A stretch of 64,000 bases of DNA, taken from the NCBI GenBank assembly GCA_934045905.1, contig OW203770.1, forward strand, positions 1,178,001 to 1,242,000, given 5' to 3'. Position 1 is the first letter of the stretch, and each line of letters opens with the position of its first letter. Source of the DNA: Leuctra nigra. Taxonomy: Eukaryota; Arthropoda; Insecta; Plecoptera; Leuctridae. Below, one piece after another: positions 44,551 through 56,252 of this stretch. The position numbers and the translations under genes are program-made. Below the pieces are notes generated by a model. It made no database searches. It was not told the origin of the DNA and saw nothing but the letters and a program-made list of their open reading frames with translations.

Positions 44551-47500
44551 ACAATCACACAATACAATTATACAATAAAAAGTAAACTGTAGCCCCACAA
44601 AGCCAAAAAATGGCTTGACTGCGGGGCAGATACATAAATTATAATAATAACACAGAAAAATTGTACGAACTCTTCAAATACAAAATAAATACCTATAAAT
44701 ATACATAACCATACTCACAAAAATAAACTTTTTAAACATACAAATCAAAATAACTGAGGGAAATCATGTTCTAAAATCCATGTTTTGAGAGGTTTCTTGA
44801 AATCGGAGACTTTATGAAAACCATGGAAGACATCTGGCAATATATTAAAAAAGTGAGGGACTAAAAACTGTTTTTGCTGCCGTCCATAAGAATTTATCAC
44901 ATCATTCGACGCTATAAATTTGTCTTTGCTCCTCGTCTCATAGGAATGCTGCGATAATCTCTTATGTTCGTCATCAAAATAATTACTTAAAATAAAAATA
45001 TAAAAATGTAGTTGCTGGGTTGTAAGCCACTCGCAACTTGAATTTTTTCCATATATAATACTCCAAATAGATTTTTGCAATATAGTAATTTTTTGTAAAT
45101 ATGACTTAGTTGTATAGCCCCATGCTAAGATGCCGTAATTAATCAATGATTCAATTAGAGCAGAATAAACTAATTTCAAAATGTTGATGCTAACAAAAGG
45201 TTTTAATATGCGAATGCTGAACATACCAGATCTAAGTTTATTACATAGTTTGTCAATATGCCTATCCCATTTAAAATTGTGGTCAATTATAACTCCCAAA
45301 TAAGTATATTCTAACACATTGGAGACGAGATCACTGCAATGACAGGTCACGCCTTGAGAAGTAGAATTAATGAGAACATCGTAATTTGTATGTAAACACG
45401 CGTAATCATGAAAAACTAAATTATTCTTTTCCGAAGCTTTCCCCGTTGAATGTATATGTAACACTTTAGTTTTTTTTGAGTTAATTGTTAAGCCATTATC
45501 GTGGGACCACTTTAACAAGTTACAAAAATCACTTTGGAGTTGACTATTTGCAGCTTCAAAATCTTTATGAATGGCAACCAAAGCTGTATCATCAGCATAA
45601 AGGAATATATTACAATCTTTAACTACTTTAAGCATATCATTTACATACAATATATACAACAAGGGACCTAATATAGAGCCCTGCGGGACACCTGACACAC
45701 ATGGCTTTAAATCGCTTAATAAATCTCTATATTTAACAGATACCTGCCTACCACACAAATAACTTCTAAACCATTCTAACATAGGTCCCCCTATACCAAT
45801 TCTTTTTAATGCATTTAAAAGGCGATCATACAAAAGCGTGTCGAACGCCTTCGAAAAATCTATAAAAACCACTGCAACATGTAAGTTCCTGTTTAAAGCA
45901 CCCGATATAAGATCGGCGAAATCTGAAAGAAGTTTACCTGTACTCTTCCCTTTCTGAAATCCGTATTGTTCATCATTAATCAAATTAAACTTATTTACAT
46001 AGGCAATTAGTTGCATCGAAACATATTTCTCCATTATTTTTTCTACCACTGACAATATTGCTATAGGTCTGTAATTTTTGAATAGCTTATGGTCACCATT
46101 TTTAAAGATTGGCCTTATTATAGACTGCTTCAGGATATCAGGGATAACTCCTCTTTGTACTGTTAGATTTATCAGCCTTGCCAAGCACGGACTAATTTCT
46201 TTTGACAATAATTTAATATCTTTCATCCTGATTCCATCAATACCAGGACTCTTATTAATATCTAATTTACTTATTATAGTTTCTATTTCATTTGGGGATG
46301 CTGGTCTAAACCACAAATTGGTACAGTTTATGACCATTCGTTTGTTCTTCAGATGTTCAGTGCATTAAAATTGGTAAAAATATGGCACTATAAACTTCTG
46401 TAAGACAAAATAACTAATACATCAAACAAATCTCTGAGACATAACTTTCATTTAATAGTTCTGAAAGGGTGTGCAGCCTTATTTCATAAACAATTACATT
46501 TGTAAAAGATATTGATAAGAATATATTAAAACACTTTTCAAGGACACGACCACTACCCATCCATCTTAAGGCCATTGCATATCACGTGACTTTATTTCTC
46601 TACATCCGATCAAAAGAAATAGTTACCTATGAGTACATAGGTTCATGTTGAGTAATCCAAGGTGATTTATGAAGGAAATTCACTGCATACTGGAGCTTAT
46701 AAAATTTGCAGTCAATATTATTTATTTTTGCAGTGATTTAATACCTAATAAAAACAACACAAATCTCGTGTATACGTACGCGTGTGAAGACTGTCAAAAC
46801 CCAGTGCTGTTCGTTTAATCATTACATTCATAATAGTGGATATAATTAATATCTCAACATTTCGTTGGAAAGAGGAAGAAAGAGCGCATGTTGTACATTC
46901 TGACATTGCGTCAGGTTTGTGATGCATATGTGCCCTTTTACTAGATTAAAGTTTGCTGTTCTTGGCAACTCGTAGGATTTCCTTCAACTTCAGGTCTTGA
47001 TTTGAGAATATTAGGTGCAAGGAAGTAAAATCATCTAATACGTTATTTTCGCAGTTCTTTTCTGCATAGATTAGTTCCAACAGATGTGTCCTAACTTATC
47101 TGATGAGGGAGAAGTATTTGCTGAACTGAACCCTTCCAATAGAAAATGTGTAGCTTTTTAGTTAAAAAGTCATGTGATATACAGGGACCTTGGCGCAAAT
47201 TTTTTTTTTGAGAGGTCACTACATCAAAATTATTAAAGACAAAACTTTCACATGATATAGATTAAATATGAAATTTTAATATAGGCAATTTTCAGAAATA
47301 TTCGAGTGATAATGTGCATGCATTTGAATTAATTAAGACGTTGAAAAATCGTATACCTATATACCTACTAGCGTTTAAATAGCGCGCGTTTGAGTTTAAA
47401 CAAGAACCAGAAGCTTGTTAAAAAGAATCATCCGTTTTGTACATTAATTAAGTTTGCATCGATCAAAAGAATGTCTGCAGAAACGTGGTTTCAAGAAGAG

Positions 47501-50500
47501 ATATGGAGGGAAAAGTTATTGAGACTGAATTTCCAACGATGAATTGGAAATTATAACTCAATGTCGTTATACGAAAGTTACATACATTCACACATATACC
47601 TACGCACTTAATAAATCCAGGACTAATTCGCATAGATTTATTAAACATACATTTATGTTTACCTATTTAGACATTCATAAATAAACATAAATTCACATTA
47701 TTCCAACAAAGTAACTCCAAATCGAATTATCAAACATGTTAATTTCGTTTGGTTTAATCTGTTTTTTTTTCAACTGTAAATTCAGTAATCTGTAACTTTT
47801 TTCCTAATAATTAAAAATATTTGAAACGTTCACATATACAATTTTGGTACGTTTTTTAGTATGTGTACAAATATCAAGAATCCTATCTATAATAGTTTCT
47901 ATACTGTGACCTCTGCATCAGGAGGATTTTTTGCGCCACCCAGTATAGTTGACGTGACTAAATATTCACAATGACTAACATATCTTACAGAGTCTGCGCA
48001 GTAGAGACGATATCAACAGAATCATGAACAAGACGTCTGATGTAGCCATCAGAAAGGAGGTATATCAAATCATTATTAGGTATGACCTACGATTTAGTCT
48101 AAGCCTACGATGACCACACTTTACAGGAATCGGAAACTGTCTGCGTATTGTGACGTCACTCCCATAAGACCAATGCTAAATGATGGCGGCCCAGTGCTTG
48201 GGCCGCCGATTTGCTCTTTCTTACTTCCTGCTCCGTCTTACTTCCGGCCGGTGACCCGCGAAATTTAAAAAAAGTACGATTTTGGAGTGTTTTAATTTGA
48301 TTCACACAATTGCCGCCAGGTTCGAAAGAGCTTCTCAAACTTGCCGCTGCTAAAGATGATAGCGCATTGTCGAATATTTGAATTCTGTTCTGGCGGGAGA
48401 TAAAGACATGTGAAACGAGATTGACATCACAGCCGCCTGTTCTATGATTGTTGTGTTCAAGGTGACCAAGCACATGGCCAGCTGGTCAGACAGTTTCCGA
48501 TCCCTGTAAAGTGTGGTGATCGTAGGTATGACAGATTTATAAGTTTATCGCCAATAATGTTTTACCTTCTGTTCAGTTGAAGACGTTCTGGGTGATGCTG
48601 TTTTCTGAGAAGATCAGTTTCTCAGCTTCTGGATTCTTCGTTGTCGACTTGCCGCTGTTTTACTCGGTGGGTTAGAAGTTTGGAACTTAGATGTCATCGT
48701 CGCCATTGAAAGTTTCTATTGGTATACTCATAGGCGTGCGCACGGGGCGGGGGGAGGGCTGAGGGGGCCTTGGCCCCCCCTAATGGGTCAGCTTCAAATA
48801 AAAAATTATAAAATGTTGTCCTCATAGTGTCCAAATTTTGTTTTAAAAGGGTTTAAACAAAAATAATCTCCCTGCGGGGCAGAGTGGAGTTGCTCAAATC
48901 ACTGGAATGAAGTATACTAGGTTGATCAAAACACAATATTTTGGAAAACAATGCCTTCCGAAAACACGATTTTTTCATGAATTTCTAGGATTTTCCCCTA
49001 AAAATTTCTTTTTAATATGCCTCAAAATTGCTCTAATATGTATGACCCTCAGATAATATTTTCTCGGGGGCTTCGCCCCCGAACCCCCTTTAGTGAGGGC
49101 TTTAAGCACAAAAACAGTGCAAAATGTGATACTAATTTTTCCTTTAGCAGTCTTATAGGAAATTTTCCGCTCTTTCTTAATTTCGATATCCTCAAAAAAT
49201 CGGGCGGCCATTTTGGGCTCCAGGGCTGTTCAAAGTGCCAAAAGGAGTGTATTTCAGTAAAATTATAATACTTTGGTCAATTTATTGTTCTTTTATAATA
49301 AACGATGTGTCAGGAAGGTACGATAAAAAAAATAAAAATTCTAGGTTTAACCAAAGTTGTATTTTTTCAAGAAATTAAAGATGTCGGCGGATAAGCTCTA
49401 AAATGCCAGTAATTTTCAGGGAATTCGTTTTTCAAGGTTGCAGTTGCTTATGTAGGTTAATATTATGGACCTTTATCTTAAATATTGATGGATCACGAAA
49501 TTCACCCTTTGGGGGGTGAGGGGTGGAGACCTAAATGTTTCGATATCAGTAAAATAAACGATAGTAGGACTAATAATTTCTTGCATACACTAATAAAATT
49601 GTGCTCTGTTCGAAAAAAATCACAAGATCACAAAATTATGTCGCCATCTTGAATGAGACGCGATTATATTTAGTTCTTTTGTGCTCAGCAGTTCAAAAAT
49701 CATGATAAATTAGCTGTTTTGGTCATCCCTTGTTCACTGCAAATGTATCGAGTCACCGCCTCCTGGACGAACATTACATGCTAAACTCCCTATCCTGGGA
49801 CGTTTTTTCAAAACAAGAATGCAATTTCAATGAGAACGGTTGGAGATACAGAAAATATGCAAATAAAAAATTTAATTATTAGTATTAGGGCTATATTTTA
49901 TGTCAAATAAACTTTTTCGTAGTGCTTATAAAACTTACTAAATTTTACGAAAAATGAAAAATAAACTCTTTTTATCCAAGATGGCGGCATAATTTTGAGT
50001 TCTCGTATTTTTTTTTGAAGAGAGCACATTTTCTTTAGTATGTGCAAGGAACCATTTTTCTCTAGCTAGTGTGGGCTATTGTACAGATATCGAAACCTTT
50101 AGGTCTCCACCCCCCACCCCCCAAAGGGTTAATTTCGTGACCCATTGATTTTTAAGTTAAAAGTACATAATATGAACCAACATAAACAACTGCAACCTTG
50201 AATCACAAATTCCCTGAAAATGGCGGTCATTTTAGAGCTTACCCGCCGACATCTTTAATTTCTTGAATAAATACAACTTTGGTTAGACTTAGAATTTTTA
50301 TTTTTTTATCGTACCTTCCTGACACATCGTTTATTATACAAAAACAATAAATTGACAAAAGTATTATAATTTCACTGAAATACACTTTTTTTGGTACTTT
50401 GGACAGCCCTGGAGCCCAAAATGGCCGCCCGATTTTTTGAGGATATCGAAATTATGAAAGAGCGGAAAATTTCCTATAAGACTGCCAAAGGAAAAATTAG

Positions 50501-52232
50501 TATCATATTTTGCACTATTTTGCCGATTGTATGTGCTAACAGCCCTCACTACTTTCATTTAACAATTTATATTTATATGTCGTGAAAAAATAAAGCTTTG
50601 GAAACAAAATGCACCTTTAAACTTCTCAAATTCATTTTGAAGTGCCAAAATACTAAAAACGCTCTGCCGGGCCAGGTTTTGGGGCATGCCCCCTTCACCA
50701 TATTGTAGTGAAAATGTGTGTAAAATTAAAAAAAAAATGTAAAGAAAATGCTCGTCAGAACGTCTCAAAATTGATTTCAAAGAGTCAAAAAAAAAAAAAA
50801 ACGGTGGGGGGCCCGCCCCCCACACCCCCCTTCACCCGTGGCACTTTTTTTCTTGGACTTTCCCCCCTGTCATTAATCCTGCCGGCGCCCATGTTGCCCC
50901 CCCCCTAATGATTTATCCTGCGCACGCCTATGGGTATCCTACTATCTACAATATTGGACTCATCTATGAATGTTTCTTGGCTCTTACGGACGAAAGTACT
51001 ACTGCACAAAACAAACACTTGTAAAAACACTGCCAATCACATTCCCACATAAAATGATTGAAATCTAAAAGGGGGCCAAGGAAAGTTAAAAATTGTTAAA
51101 CTTAAAACTGACATCAAAATGCCCTGTTACTGCTACCAAGCAACTATACTCTAATGCTGTGTGGATGATTTTAGCAAAATACTTACACCTTTCAAACATT
51201 AGCCGTAATTAAAATGTGAACAAATAAAAAATGAAATAATCGAATTGAATGAAATTAAAACTAAAGCTCGGGCATTGAATTTGCACCGCGACCCTTTTTT
51301 ATTATTCTTCTAGTTTATCTTCTTGTGATGTGATTCACTATTTGTCACTTTTTGACCCCCTTCCAAAACAATATTTAAAAAAATCTTCTTTAATCATATT
51401 GGTATTGTCTAAAATGTTCAGACTGATGACCTATCTGCTCATTTTAGTGTCTCTGGCACATAGTTCCCTCAAGGGGGCGCAAGCGCTCGGCCTTTTTAGA
51501 AAATTGGAAGAGAACCATTGTTTCATGAGTGGATGTTCATTGACAGGATGTTCACATGATCAGTCTGATTGGATATTATATAGTAGCACTTTTACGTTTT
51601 TGTTTCTTGCATTGTTAATAAGGCGCTGGTTATTCAACAAAATCGCTCAAAACTATACAAATTCCGATTCCGAAGACAAACTTAGGGTTATCACTTGGCA
51701 CATTTTTAAAATAAAATTTCATACGGCACCCATTGAGATAAGCAAATAGATCTTTTTTCACCAAAAATCATCTAATTATTACTAAATAACGAAGCAGAAA
51801 ATTAAAAATGTATCAAGGGATAACCCTAAGTTTATCTTTTATCTAATCATGATTAAAATTTCAAATAGTTTCTTCATCCCATTTAGTCTCCAATCGTATC
51901 CAAAAAAGTGCCTGCAACAAGCGGTAAAATCGCTCGCGCTTGCAGCACCTTAAAATGGAACTAATTTACGAGGGTACTTTCGATGCAGGAACAAAATATG
52001 ATCAAATGCATTAACTTATTTTGATAATCAGCAACAAAGTGAAACTTATATTTGTAATGTAATGTTTATTGTTACCTGCAGATGGAGTTTCGACAAAGAA
52101 ACTGAAAATATTGTGTCTGATCAACGAATTGTTTCTCTTTTTTTCCAGATGCTTGGTGCAATTGCTGCTTACCTAATAATCATGCTGCAGAGTTGGTGGT
52201 TTGTTTTTGGTAAACAATATATCAACAGTTAG
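42556..52232 (+). CDS. Gustatory receptor, complete four-exon gene (7tm_7 family)
   Basis: Exons 42556-43557, 47991-48059, 48577-48666 and 52149-52232; every junction is GT-AG and phase 0. Predicted protein 414 aa, the normal size for an insect gustatory receptor. Hydrophobic segments lie at about residues 47-66, 82-103, 116-137, 171-192, 212-229, 272-290 and 306-328, with the last in exon 4. Family marks include FECQYVFCVVAVHQRFRLLN (218-237) and, in exon 3, FSASGFFVVDLPLFYS. Exon 4 (MLGAIAAYLIIMLQSWWFVF, then GKQYINS) is the final membrane span in the TYxxxxxQF region, here in variant form. The start ATG at 42556 is shared in context with the upstream copy (DESP, GQLWTPGRTM). Intron 1 (4.4 kb) and intron 3 (3.5 kb) are swollen by transposons. 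Role: taste or contact chemoreception; the ligand cannot be told. Confidence 0.92.
43640..44400 (-). repeat. Repeat family R, copy 3, reversed, in receptor intron 1
   Basis: Reads as the complement of 4164-5042: TTTGCATGGTCATTGGGACC blocks and, at the right end, GCTCGCTCATCAACGCGTTA then AGCGTTTTCC. The A-rich end and GCTCGCTTCGCTCGCTC tail are missing. Confidence 0.65.
44520..46345 (-). mobile_element. 5'-truncated non-LTR retrotransposon (LINE) in receptor intron 1
   Basis: Poly-T at 44520-44545 is its A tail in minus orientation, followed by about 200 bp of 3' UTR and the reverse transcriptase. The 5' end is cut at the first RT block. It landed inside foldback Q copy 4. No secure target duplication. 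Confidence 0.85.
44745..46337 (-). pseudogene. Reverse transcriptase of truncated LINE
   Basis: 530 aa open frame lacking the endonuclease half. RT blocks in order: NKSPGIDGIRMKD (28-40), NYRPIAILSVVEKIMEK (88-104), VVFIDFSKAFDTLLYDRLL (156-174, catalytic Asp160), GVPQGSILGPLLYILYVNDM (216-235) and LYADDTAL (246-253, catalytic YADD). The C-terminal part (YLGVIIDHNFKWDRHIDKLC and NYGILAWG) is of the Jockey/CR1 type. The frame is fully open, so insertion is recent, but without 5' parts it cannot be autonomous. The initiator Met is only the first ATG after truncation. Confidence 0.88.
46566..47192. mobile_element. TTAA-ended family P, copy 2
   Basis: Starts TTAAGGCCATTGCATATCAC, sharing its TTAA with the end of foldback Q. 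The right end is decayed (GTGATATACAGGGACCTTGG). Otherwise matches 34707-35340 in reverse orientation. Confidence 0.8.
47192..47946. mobile_element. MITE-like element Z next to receptor exon 2
   Basis: Left end TTGGCGCAAATTTTTTTTTT then GAGAGGTCAC; right end GTGACCTCTG, then TTTTTTGCGCCACCCAGTA. These are inverted repeats. The right end lies 45 bp before the exon at 47991, so it may supply the polypyrimidine/branch region of that acceptor. Confidence 0.6.
48104..48526. mobile_element. MITE filling receptor intron 2
   Basis: Ends CCTACGATGACCACACTTTA and TAAAGTGTGGTGATCGTAGG, then CGGAAACTGTCTG / CAGACAGTTTCCG. It occupies 423 of the 517 bp between exons 2 and 3. Confidence 0.85.
48729..50932. 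mobile_element. 2.2-kb palindromic hAT-like element in receptor intron 3
   Basis: Ends CATAGGCGTGCGCACGG and CCTGCGCACGCCTATG, flanked by GGTATACT (48721-48728) and GGTATCCT (50933-50940), an 8-bp duplication with one change. Inside, 49090-49440 and 50175-50520 are long inverted repeats (for example GGCGGCCATTTTGGGCTCCA and its complement). An inner pair around GGTGAGGGGTGGAGACCTAA (49514) is mirrored near 50100. Its outer parts share blocks with 32385-33135. No transposase ORF. Confidence 0.85.
50941..51469. other. Receptor intron 3, no element recognised
   Basis: AT-rich, no repeat ends seen. The open frame at 51330-51749 runs into MITE A and is not a gene. Confidence 0.4.
51470..51953. 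mobile_element. MITE family A, copy 3
   Basis: Left end CAAGGGGGCGCAAGCGCTCGG, here starting TCAAGG rather than TTAAGG; right end TTGCAGCACCTTAA. Carries AACTTAGGGTTATCACTTGG and CAAGGGATAACCCTAAG as inverted pair. 195 bp upstream of the last receptor exon. Confidence 0.8.
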
Positions 52233-53208
52233 AAGCACCACAGCCTCTTAAAAAGTGACCGAATGGCAACCAAAAGTACAATTTCATACACAGCACAAAT
52301 ACGGTTTCTGCATGACAATATTATAGGAGTGAAGTATCTTTTTGTAAAGAAAATTCAGTTTATTTTTAAAAATAAGGACCAATTGATCAAAACGCAACTT
52401 TTACAAAAAAAAATAAGTTTGAGATAATAGTGGTTATACATGTTTCGTAGCATACTTGATTTTGTTAAATAAAATATAGGTTTGTGAAACTAAAATATTT
52501 AATTCTTATTAAAATATTTCACTTCTGATCAATTGATTCAATCAATTAATTCAATGTAGATACAACACTTTGAAACTTGTTCGTGGTTTCATTAATTCTC
52601 CAATCTCATTACAACTATTAAACTTTTATGTGCCACCGTGACTGAGCAGAAGCTGTCCTGTTTTTAGAGATAATAATTTTAGAATTGATGTTTTCAAACA
52701 TGTAGCAATTAATCGGATTCAAATTACTTTTAAAAGACTTGTTCTTTTAAATACAAACTAAGATTTAAGTTTCAACATTAAAATCTAACAGAGTAAATGC
52801 TTTGTTAGATGCAAATGATTAGCTTCATACTTTTAATGTAATTTATTTATTGTGTATGTCTTGGGATTTTAATGTGTTTTTATTATATTCACTCTTGTGG
52901 AATTTTTCTGTTTGTGAATAAAGATTTAATAATAAAAAACACAACTTCTTTTCACTTGAGACAATGGATTAGTTTCCGCGTGGACTATTCAGCATTTTGC
53001 AGAAGTATTCCGAATGTTTCACAGTACCTACACTTATTTTGAACACTGTTTTTTAAAACATACAAATAATTACCTAAATCTTCTAAAAACACCAAAACGC
53101 ACCGAAAGCAAGGAAAGGCCCAACATCTCCAACCTGAATTTCGTAACGCAAAGAAAAAATATACATCCATATTGATCCAGGCAATCAACATAAAAGTACA
53201 TGTTTATA
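52233..53208 (+). other. 3' flank of the gustatory receptor, probable 3' UTR
   Basis: AATAAA signals at 52468-52473 and 52917-52922 could end the transcript; the second is followed by a T/G-richer stretch. No other gene seen. Confidence 0.5.
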
Positions 53209-53774
53209 ATAGACCAAAACATAAACTAGTGGCGCCCTCAAAGCGAACTAAAAAAGGGCGTGTCACTATGTGTGACCATCTCTTAGTGCGCATGTTCCAA
53301 GTCACTTAAATGTCAATCTTAATGAGTTCAGTTAAAGTTATAATTACATCGCGAAATAACAGAAATTGATGCTTACCAAATAATTCAAATACAATCGGCA
53401 TATTTCATTTCAGCACATATTCATACACATTCTTGTGAAAACTAGATGCCTATTCACCAAAACCACCATTTGACATATCGCATTTTTTTATCACGGTGAT
53501 AAAAAATGCGCTTGTCAAATGGTGATTTTGGTGAATAGACATCTAGTTTCACAAGAATGTGTATGAATATGTGCTGAAATGAAATATGCCGATTGTATTT
53601 GAATGTTGACACTGAGGTATAAGCATCAATATCTGTGATTTCGCGATGTAATTATAACTTTTACTGAACTATCGTTATACGATTGACATATAAGTGCCTT
53701 GACTGAATGTCACACATAACTGGAAGAGAAAATGGCGGACTGGGCATGCGCGTTTAGTTTATGTTTTGGTCTAT
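53209..53774. mobile_element. 566-bp palindromic element, TA-flanked
   Basis: Arms from AATAGACCAAAACATAAACT to the complement AGTTTATGTTTTGGTCTATT. The best-matched part is the inner 330 bp (AAATACAATCGGCATATTTC pair, CACCATTTGACATATCGCAT pair). Centre near 53497 (TTTTTTATCACGGTGATAAA). Confidence 0.85.
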
Positions 53775-53984
53775 TGATATTGAATTGATATTGAGAACAG
53801 TTAATTGAGAATTGTACTCTGATTCACGAAGAAAATCAGATCCAAGTTACACTGGAATTCCCATTTTGATAAGTCCCTTCTGAAATCTTTTTCAAAACAG
53901 TTAAAATTTCAATATATAGGTACCTACATTCTCTACCGATTGGGCTTTGGGTGCAAGATCAAGCGATTTTGATGCTTTTTGTGA

Positions 53985-54905
53985 CACTTTTTGTGGATAC
54001 GATTCAAGACAAAATGGGTTGACTAAATGATTTCAAATTTTAATCATGATGAGATAGGTATAGGAAAAATTTTGGGTTATCACTTGGTATTTTTTAAATT
54101 TTTTGCTTCGTTAATTAGTAATAATTAGTTGATTTTTGGTGAACATTTTTAAATTTTCTTGTCTCAATGGGTGCCGTATGAAATGTTATTTTAAAAATGT
54201 GCCAAGTGATAAGTTTGTCTTTCATCTAATCACGAATACATTTGAGACGAATTGGTTTACGGGTTTGGTCTGCAATCGTATCGGACATTTCTTAGTTTTG
54301 AGCGGTTTTGTTGCAGTTTCATATGCGTTTGAAAGTTTCTGCTCTAACTACCTTGCCTTGAACTGAAGAGTCGAAGTCGCCGTGAATTTGACAGCCAACA
54401 CGCAAAATGTCCGTAAAATGTCAATAACTTTTGGATTTAAACACAGATTAGTATGAAAATTGAAAAATATGCAGATAATGTTGGTCCCAACCATCATGCG
54501 AAGTTATAAGTTGATCGTTCAGTCGGTTCTAGTTTAAATATCAAAAAACACAGAAAAGATGGTTTTAAATTTTAACCAATGGGAGGATTTGGCTGAAACT
54601 TTTTATGATTGGGTACAATGTTGGTTGAAATGACTATGCTAAATTTCAAATTGATGGGATCTACCAATCTAAAGATATTTTTTTTAAAATTTGAACCAAT
54701 CAGGGGATTTCAAAAAAATTAGGGTCAGCAAATCTCATATTTGGTCTGGACATGTGTGCACAATTTCAGTTCGATCGAATAAACGGTGCGATCTGTATAC
54801 GAGCAGACGACAGAAAAAAAAATCAGTGGTCCGTGCCAAAAGAGCCAAAAGGAGACGCTCGCTTCGCTCGCTCAACAATCAGACTGATCATGTGAACATC
54901 CTATT
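53985..54905. repeat. MITE A copy 4 with family R copy 4 inserted
   Basis: 53985-54310 is the left part of A (GTTATCACTTGG and the mirrored piece at 54200). 54315-54875 is R in plus orientation, ending in an A run and GAGACGCTCGCTTCGCTCGC. 54876-54905 resumes A (CAATCAGACTGATCATGTGA), as in the intact A copy at 60635. Confidence 0.65.
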
Positions 54906-56252
54906 AAGGATGATCTAGACCACGTGACCACCTACGTCATGCCCTGCAATCTTCAAAACGATTCAGACCGCCATTACATTTTTAAGAAGAAAAGATGGGT
55001 TCACTTTCGTTCGAATAACTTCATAATTACCCTAGCTACAATAATTCGGTCAAGGACTGGGGTGTTAATAAAAGATCGCTCTCAATGTTTCATATGACAC
55101 TTTAATAATGAAAATGCTTTACTGAACTAAAAAGTGTGTTTTCACTACGTCAAAACGTCGGCAAAACGTCGACCACGATACTCAAATCAAGTCTCATTAA
55201 TCTGGACAATACGAAAATATTAAACACATACCTGCAGTTATGATCTATACGATATTCCTTATTTTTCACGACGGATTTTTTCCATTCTTTTACAAGCACA
55301 ACACATCTCCAAATTACTTCAACGAGCTTACATATTACACCGTCTTGCTCCTCGTATTTAAGTTTTGTTTTACTGTCACGCCAAAGAAACAACCTTGGAA
55401 ACTCCTGACCTTGCTTCAGGAGTTAAAAAAAAATCAAGTACCTTAAGTTGAAAAACTAAATACATTTGAAGGTTAATGGCAGCAAAGTTTTGAAGTTTAA
55501 AAACTGCCCTATGTTTGAGCCTGGCATTTTGAAACGAGTGTAAGAAAATAATTAATTAGTCGAATATGGATTATCAGATGTATATAGACTGTATACATAA
55601 TATTAATGCTTATTTACAGAAACTTTGAATAAAAATAATATTCAATAAAAAATTGAAGTTAAAATAAAATTGCATCTTAATTAAGAATGTTTCTAGTCTG
55701 AACGTAACACTGATTTTTTCAAAACAGTGCATTGATTTTTTTTCAGTGTAGTTTTCATCTTATTTGTTCGTCACATAAAATAATTCTTCATAAGACTTGG
55801 CGTCCCGTTACTGTCTGTACATGGTTGATCGATTGTAGGTGTGCTAGATGTTGATTTTAAGCATAATAGTGCTTTCAATTATATTTCAATACACTTATAT
55901 TATAATTGAATTGGATTTGAAAAGTTAGCTACGATGAATTTTAAGCGATCGTTCCATATTTCGAAGTTGGCGGTCGAAAACTGATATTTTGAGAAAGAGT
56001 AGTATATTTCCACATCCGATCGTCAATATCGTCATAAGATGTTCTACGGGTGTTCGCTGGTATGCCGACCGTCTCAACTGCACCCATTGTAGTTCGGGTG
56101 TCCGGATTTCACTGCCTCCAACATGACAGTCGTTGACTGAATGTTCAGTGGCCTTGACATCAACCAGGCCGATGTCCAAAGATACTCAGATATAGTAGTA
56201 GAAGCTCTTTGTATTCTAGTCTCTTTGATCCAATCCGTTGTCTCCCATCCAA
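54906..56252. other. Intergenic, no gene recognised
   Basis: Open frames at 55150-55392 (minus) and 55240-55446 (plus) overlap and show no domain. 55925-56274 (minus) has a normal-looking amino-acid composition but overlaps itself in two frames and has no recognised motif; it may be a decayed transposon piece. Confidence 0.4.

Larger units (their letters stand above)
44401..46569. mobile_element. Foldback family Q, copy 4, split by a LINE
   Basis: Left arm from TTAAGAGGCTGGGTAGTGAG (44401) to about 44520. The right arm resumes at 46346 (CAGATGTTCAGTGCATTAAA) and ends CCATCCATCTTAA. The insertion between them is the reverse transcriptase element; about 50 bp of the Q centre seem lost. Confidence 0.8.

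Noticed and set aside
34914..46927. Open frame shared by 34914-35198 (plus) and 46745-46927 (minus)
   Set aside because: Both are inside family P copies; same reasoning, no recognised protein.
51330..51749. 139-aa open frame with a hydrophobic start resembling a signal peptide
   Set aside because: It reads through the intron of the receptor into MITE A (51470-51953); the hydrophobicity comes from AT-rich intron sequence.
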